Positions 61,127 through 64,000 of a stretch of DNA of 64,000 nt are shown here, one piece after another. The stretch comes from QWOP01 sp003669605. GTDB taxonomy: Bacteria > Planctomycetota > Planctomycetia > Pirellulales > UBA1268. The position numbers and the translations under genes were made by a program. Numbering within the stretch: the stretch's first letter is position 1; each line of letters begins with the position of its first letter. The stretch lies in NCBI GenBank assembly GCA_947481985.1, contig CANKIK010000003.1, positions 35,874 through 99,873 of the forward strand, given 5' to 3'. A model generated the notes under the pieces. That model made no database searches and was not told where the DNA came from. It saw only the letters and a program-made list of their open reading frames with translations.

Positions 61127-64000
61127 TCAACCGAATGGGTTGAAGGCTGCCGATTCGGCCGACCAGGCTCCCTGACCGACCGACGTCTTGGCGGCAACAG
61201 AGAACACATGCCCGTACCGGGTGGTAAAGCCGGTGAGCGTTGCGCTGGTGGCCGTCGACAGCGGGATGATCTTGGTCACCCAGGCGGCCCCCGGATTATT
61301 GAGCCGGTACCGGACCACATAGCCGATCACCGCCGCCCCCCCATTGTCCGTAGGAGCGGTCCAATTCAGCGAGACAGTCCCCCGGAAGCCTGTGCCATTG
61401 ACGTTGGTGGGGGCTGCTGGCGGTCCCAGCGGCCGCACCGGGGGGCTGGTGACCGACGAGGGAAGTCCTGCACCAAGGGCGTTGATCGCGGTCACGCGGA
61501 ACACGTAATCGAGGCCGTTGACCAGCCCGGTGACCACCGCGCTCGGGACGCTCGAGGCGGCCCTGACAAAGGGAGTCCAGGCACTATCGGTGGTCTTGCG
61601 AAACTCGACGAGGTAATCGGTGATCGGCGAGCCGTTGGTCACCGTCGGTGCTGTCCACTTGACCGTGGCTTGGGTATTGCCCGCGGTCGCGGTGACAGCG
61701 CTGGCGACACCTGGAGCCGCTACCACGAGGATCGCACTGGAGGCCGCCGAGGGGCTTCCGGCACCGACCATGTTCTTGGCCGAGACCCGGAACAGATAAC
61801 TCGACAGCACCGTCAGGCCAGTGACGTCGATCGTCGTCGCCGCCGACGCCGCGTGCTGGAACGTGGTCCAGATGATCTCCGTCGGCTTTCGGTACTCGAT
61901 CACGTAGTCGGTGATCGGCGTGCCACCGGTGTCGCTTGGCGCCTGCCAGGTGAGCGTCACCTTGGCGTTCCCTGCCGCCAGCGTCGGGATGGTGGGCACG
62001 CCGGGAATCGAGACCGGTGTGATCGGGGAAGAATCCGCGGTCGGACCAGCGCCAAAACTACTCAAGGCCGAGACCCGGAAGAGATACGAGATCCCGTTGA
62101 CCAACCCAGTCAGCGTCGCGCTGGGAACGGTGGAAACGCCATCCTTAAATACCGTCCAGCCCAGATCGGTGCTCCGTCGGTATTCGATCACATAGTCGCT
62201 GATCGGCAGCCCGCCGTCGCTCGAGGGCTTGGTCCAGATCAGGCTCGCCTGACGGTCACCAGCGATCACCAGCAGGTTCAGCGGCACCGATGGCGCCGTC
62301 ACCGGCATCACCACCGTACTGATATTCGACGCCGGAGACGTACCGGCGGCGTTGAGAGCGCTCACCCGAAGGACATAGGTCGTGCCATTGATGAGCCCGT
62401 TGACCAAGATGCTTGTGGCAGCTGACGGAGCGTGATTAAAAGTCGTCCACAGCGCCCCGGGAGTGTTCACCCGATACTCGACAGAATAGTCAGTGACCAG
62501 CGCGCCGCCGTTGCTTGTCGGTGCCAACCACGCCAGCAGCACAGCAGCGTTGCCGGAGGTGGCCGACGTGATCGTCGGAGCCGAGGCGATCGTCATCGGC
62601 GTGACGACGTTCGACAGATCCGAGACGGCGCCAACACCGGCGGCGTTGACCCCCGAGACGCGGAAGCGGTAGGGGATGCCGTTGGTGAGGCCGGTGACCG
62701 TCGCCGAGAGGGCCGACGAAGGAAGATGGGCGAAAATAGTCCATCCGCCCGCCGGCGACACCTGCTGGTACTCGATGACGTAGTTGGAGATCTCCCCGCC
62801 ACCGTCGGTAGCCGGGGCAGCCCACGCCAGGTTCACCAGCGTATTGCCCCACGAACCGACCAGAGCCAGCGGCTGCGACGGCGGAGCCACGGGGGTCACC
62901 GGGCCGGCGAGATTGGAGAAGGCCGACGGCCCCTTCTCATTCACCGCGGCCACCTGGAAGACATAGGAGGTGCCGTTGGTGAGACTGGTGACAGTGATCT
63001 TCGTGGCCGTGAGTGCCGGGTGGTTGAACGTCGTCCACGTCGCACCAGCATCGCTGCTGTACTGGATGAGGTGGTCGATGATCACCGAACCACCGTTCCC
63101 CTGATCGGCCCAGGTCAGATCGACCGCCGTGTCGCCCACCTTGGCGGCGAGGGCGATCGGCGCCACCGGAACCGTCATCGGGATCACTGGCGAAGAGGAG
63201 GCACTGGCAGTCCCCAGGCCATATTCAGTGACAGCGCGGACCCGGAAGATATAAGGCAGGCCGTTGGTGAGCCCGGTGAGCGTGGCTGAGGTGGCCGTGG
63301 AGACACCGTCTGGGTAGGTCGCCCAAGTGTTCTCGCCGTCGGTGCTGTATTCAATCGCATAGTCGCTGATCGATGCACCGCCGGGAAGCGTGGGCACAGT
63401 CCAAGCGAGCGTCGCCACCGTGTTACCAGCGGTGGCCGAGGTGAGCGTCGGCGCCGAAGCGGGCAGCAGGACTTTCACCGCCGCCGACTTCGCCGACCAG
63501 ATGGCGTCATCGATGGGAGTGTCGTCATTGACCGCATTGCGGGCGTTGACGCGGAAGACGTAGCTCGTGCCCACAACAAGCCCGCTGACGGTCGCCCCGG
63601 TAGCTGGCGCGACGCCGTCGGCAAACGTCGTCCAGGTGCTGCCGTTGTCGCTCGACCACTGCACGATGTAGTCGAGGATTCCCGTGCCACCGTTGGATGC
63701 CGGAGCGTTCCACGACAGCACCACGCCACCGATTTGGTCCCGGACACCGGCCACCACAAGCGGCGCTGTGGGGATATCGGCAAGCGCGATCTGGAACGTC
63801 GTCGAGCCGTCAGTCTTGTTGGGGAGGATCGTGTTGTTGGCCAAGTCGGTGAGCCATCCGCTCAGGCCAGTGGCCGTCGGCCGCGACGTGGCGGTGATCA
63901 GATACGTGCCCAGGGGATAGACGGAGACCGACTCGAAGATCACCTGGTTGGTGTTCTCGATATACCGCCAGACATAGTCGGTCCCGGCCACCAGTGGCAC
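61127..64000 (-). CDS. Fibronectin type III repeat protein, C-terminal part (start outside window)
   Basis: The frame is open to base 64000, so the N-terminus lies beyond the edge; 957 residues are present. After ~80 residues of an Ig-like domain (TFQIALADIP) come nine FnIII domains of ~95 residues each with the recurrent GGxxITDYVIEYR...TWTTF..........TVTGLTNGTSYxFRVSAxNxxGxG phrasing. The last domain ends SAESAAFNPFG, with no anchor or sorting motif visible. Likely a very large surface adhesin. Repeat units are similar enough that recombination between them is possible. Confidence 0.93.
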   Translation of the reverse strand: MPLVAGTDYVWRYIENTNQVIFESVSVYPLGTYLITATSRPTATGLSGWLTDLANNTILPNKTDGSTTFQIALADIPTAPLVVAGVRDQIGGVVLSWNAPASNGGTGILDYIVQWSSDNGSTWTTFADGVAPATGATVSGLVVGTSYVFRVNARNAVNDDTPIDDAIWSAKSAAVKVLLPASAPTLTSATAGNTVATLAWTVPTLPGGASISDYAIEYSTDGENTWATYPDGVSTATSATLTGLTNGLPYIFRVRAVTEYGLGTASASSSPVIPMTVPVAPIALAAKVGDTAVDLTWADQGNGGSVIIDHLIQYSSDAGATWTTFNHPALTATKITVTSLTNGTSYVFQVAAVNEKGPSAFSNLAGPVTPVAPPSQPLALVGSWGNTLVNLAWAAPATDGGGEISNYVIEYQQVSPAGGWTIFAHLPSSALSATVTGLTNGIPYRFRVSGVNAAGVGAVSDLSNVVTPMTIASAPTITSATSGNAAVLLAWLAPTSNGGALVTDYSVEYRVNTPGALWTTFNHAPSAATSILVNGLINGTTYVLRVSALNAAGTSPASNISTVVMPVTAPSVPLNLLVIAGDRQASLIWTKPSSDGGLPISDYVIEYRRSTDLGWTVFKDGVSTVPSATLTGLVNGISYLFRVSALSSFGAGPTADSSPITPVSIPGVPTIPTLAAGNAKVTLTWQAPSDTGGTPITDYVIEYRKPTEIIWTTFQHAASAATTIDVTGLTVLSSYLFRVSAKNMVGAGSPSAASSAILVVAAPGVASAVTATAGNTQATVKWTAPTVTNGSPITDYLVEFRKTTDSAWTPFVRAASSVPSAVVTGLVNGLDYVFRVTAINALGAGLPSSVTSPPVRPLGPPAAPTNVNGTGFRGTVSLNWTAPTDNGGAAVIGYVVRYRLNNPGAAWVTKIIPLSTATSATLTGFTTRYGHVFSVAAKTSVGQGAWSAESAAFNPFG

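Overview
The window is high-GC bacterial DNA that reads as a planctomycete chromosome, most likely Pirellulales-like. The evidence is family content: a double-length UvrA, a BBP7-type outer-membrane protein, a secreted protein with a planctomycete-style ERLEAR N-terminal motif, TPR/ASPIC-UnbV pairs, WD40 proteins, several AIM24 paralogues and many secreted proteins without known function. High GC makes long open frames on the opposite strand of almost every gene; these were treated as shadows. The species cannot be named from sequence alone.

Layout. 1-3.1 kb: the 3' part of metG, a universal stress protein and epmA (EF-P lysyltransferase), closed by a perfect palindromic terminator. 3.2-7.6 kb (minus): a small membrane protein, a CvpA-like protein, a membrane-anchored GspE/PilB-like protein with a broken Walker A, and an intact PilT-type ATPase. 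7.7-11.5 kb (minus): hisF, thiG, thiS and a secreted WD40 protein, with short tandem repeats in the gaps. 11.7-18 kb: a fucose-isomerase-like protein, a large secreted beta-propeller/RTX-like protein and a FGGY sugar kinase. 18.2-21.6 kb is an accessory patch: a DUF433/DUF5615 toxin-antitoxin pair, an ECF sigma factor with a tiny membrane partner and a signal peptidase I, then a MazE/Doc-type pair whose Doc has lost its catalytic His. 21.8-23.9 kb: three tandem AIM24 genes. 24.2-31 kb: DUF3088, a secreted nucleoside hydrolase, nadA, a Lys-rich basic protein, a lipoprotein-like protein, a PolB-like exonuclease and a Gfo/Idh/MocA oxidoreductase. 31-39.8 kb: rhomboid protease, TPR protein, CRTAC1/ASPIC-UnbV protein, a secreted thioredoxin-like protein, an MMPL/RND exporter and a secreted unknown. 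39.9-47.7 kb (minus): an SH3-domain protein, a 3-hydroxyisobutyrate-dehydrogenase-like enzyme, and an nfeD-nfeD-floA-unknown membrane operon. 47.9-53.3 kb: pyrE (apparently leaderless), a repeat protein, an alpha/beta hydrolase, a membrane partner plus ECF sigma factor, and tRNA-Ala(CGC). 53.5-64 kb: giant uvrA, a BBP7-type barrel and the C-terminal part of a fibronectin type III repeat protein running off the edge.

Functional links. The 44.7-47.7 kb operon is a flotillin/NfeD membrane-microdomain module. thiS-thiG-hisF mixes thiamine and histidine synthesis in one transcription unit. Two ECF sigma genes each overlap a downstream membrane protein, fitting sigma/anti-sigma control, and both carry a GGAACC box upstream. 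The most unusual features are several catalytically degenerate paralogues (GspE-like without Walker A lysine, NfeD without the protease serine, Doc without histidine), short tandem repeats that include stop codons, and the four-ATPase UvrA. I saw no CRISPR array, prophage, insertion sequence or clear new defence system.
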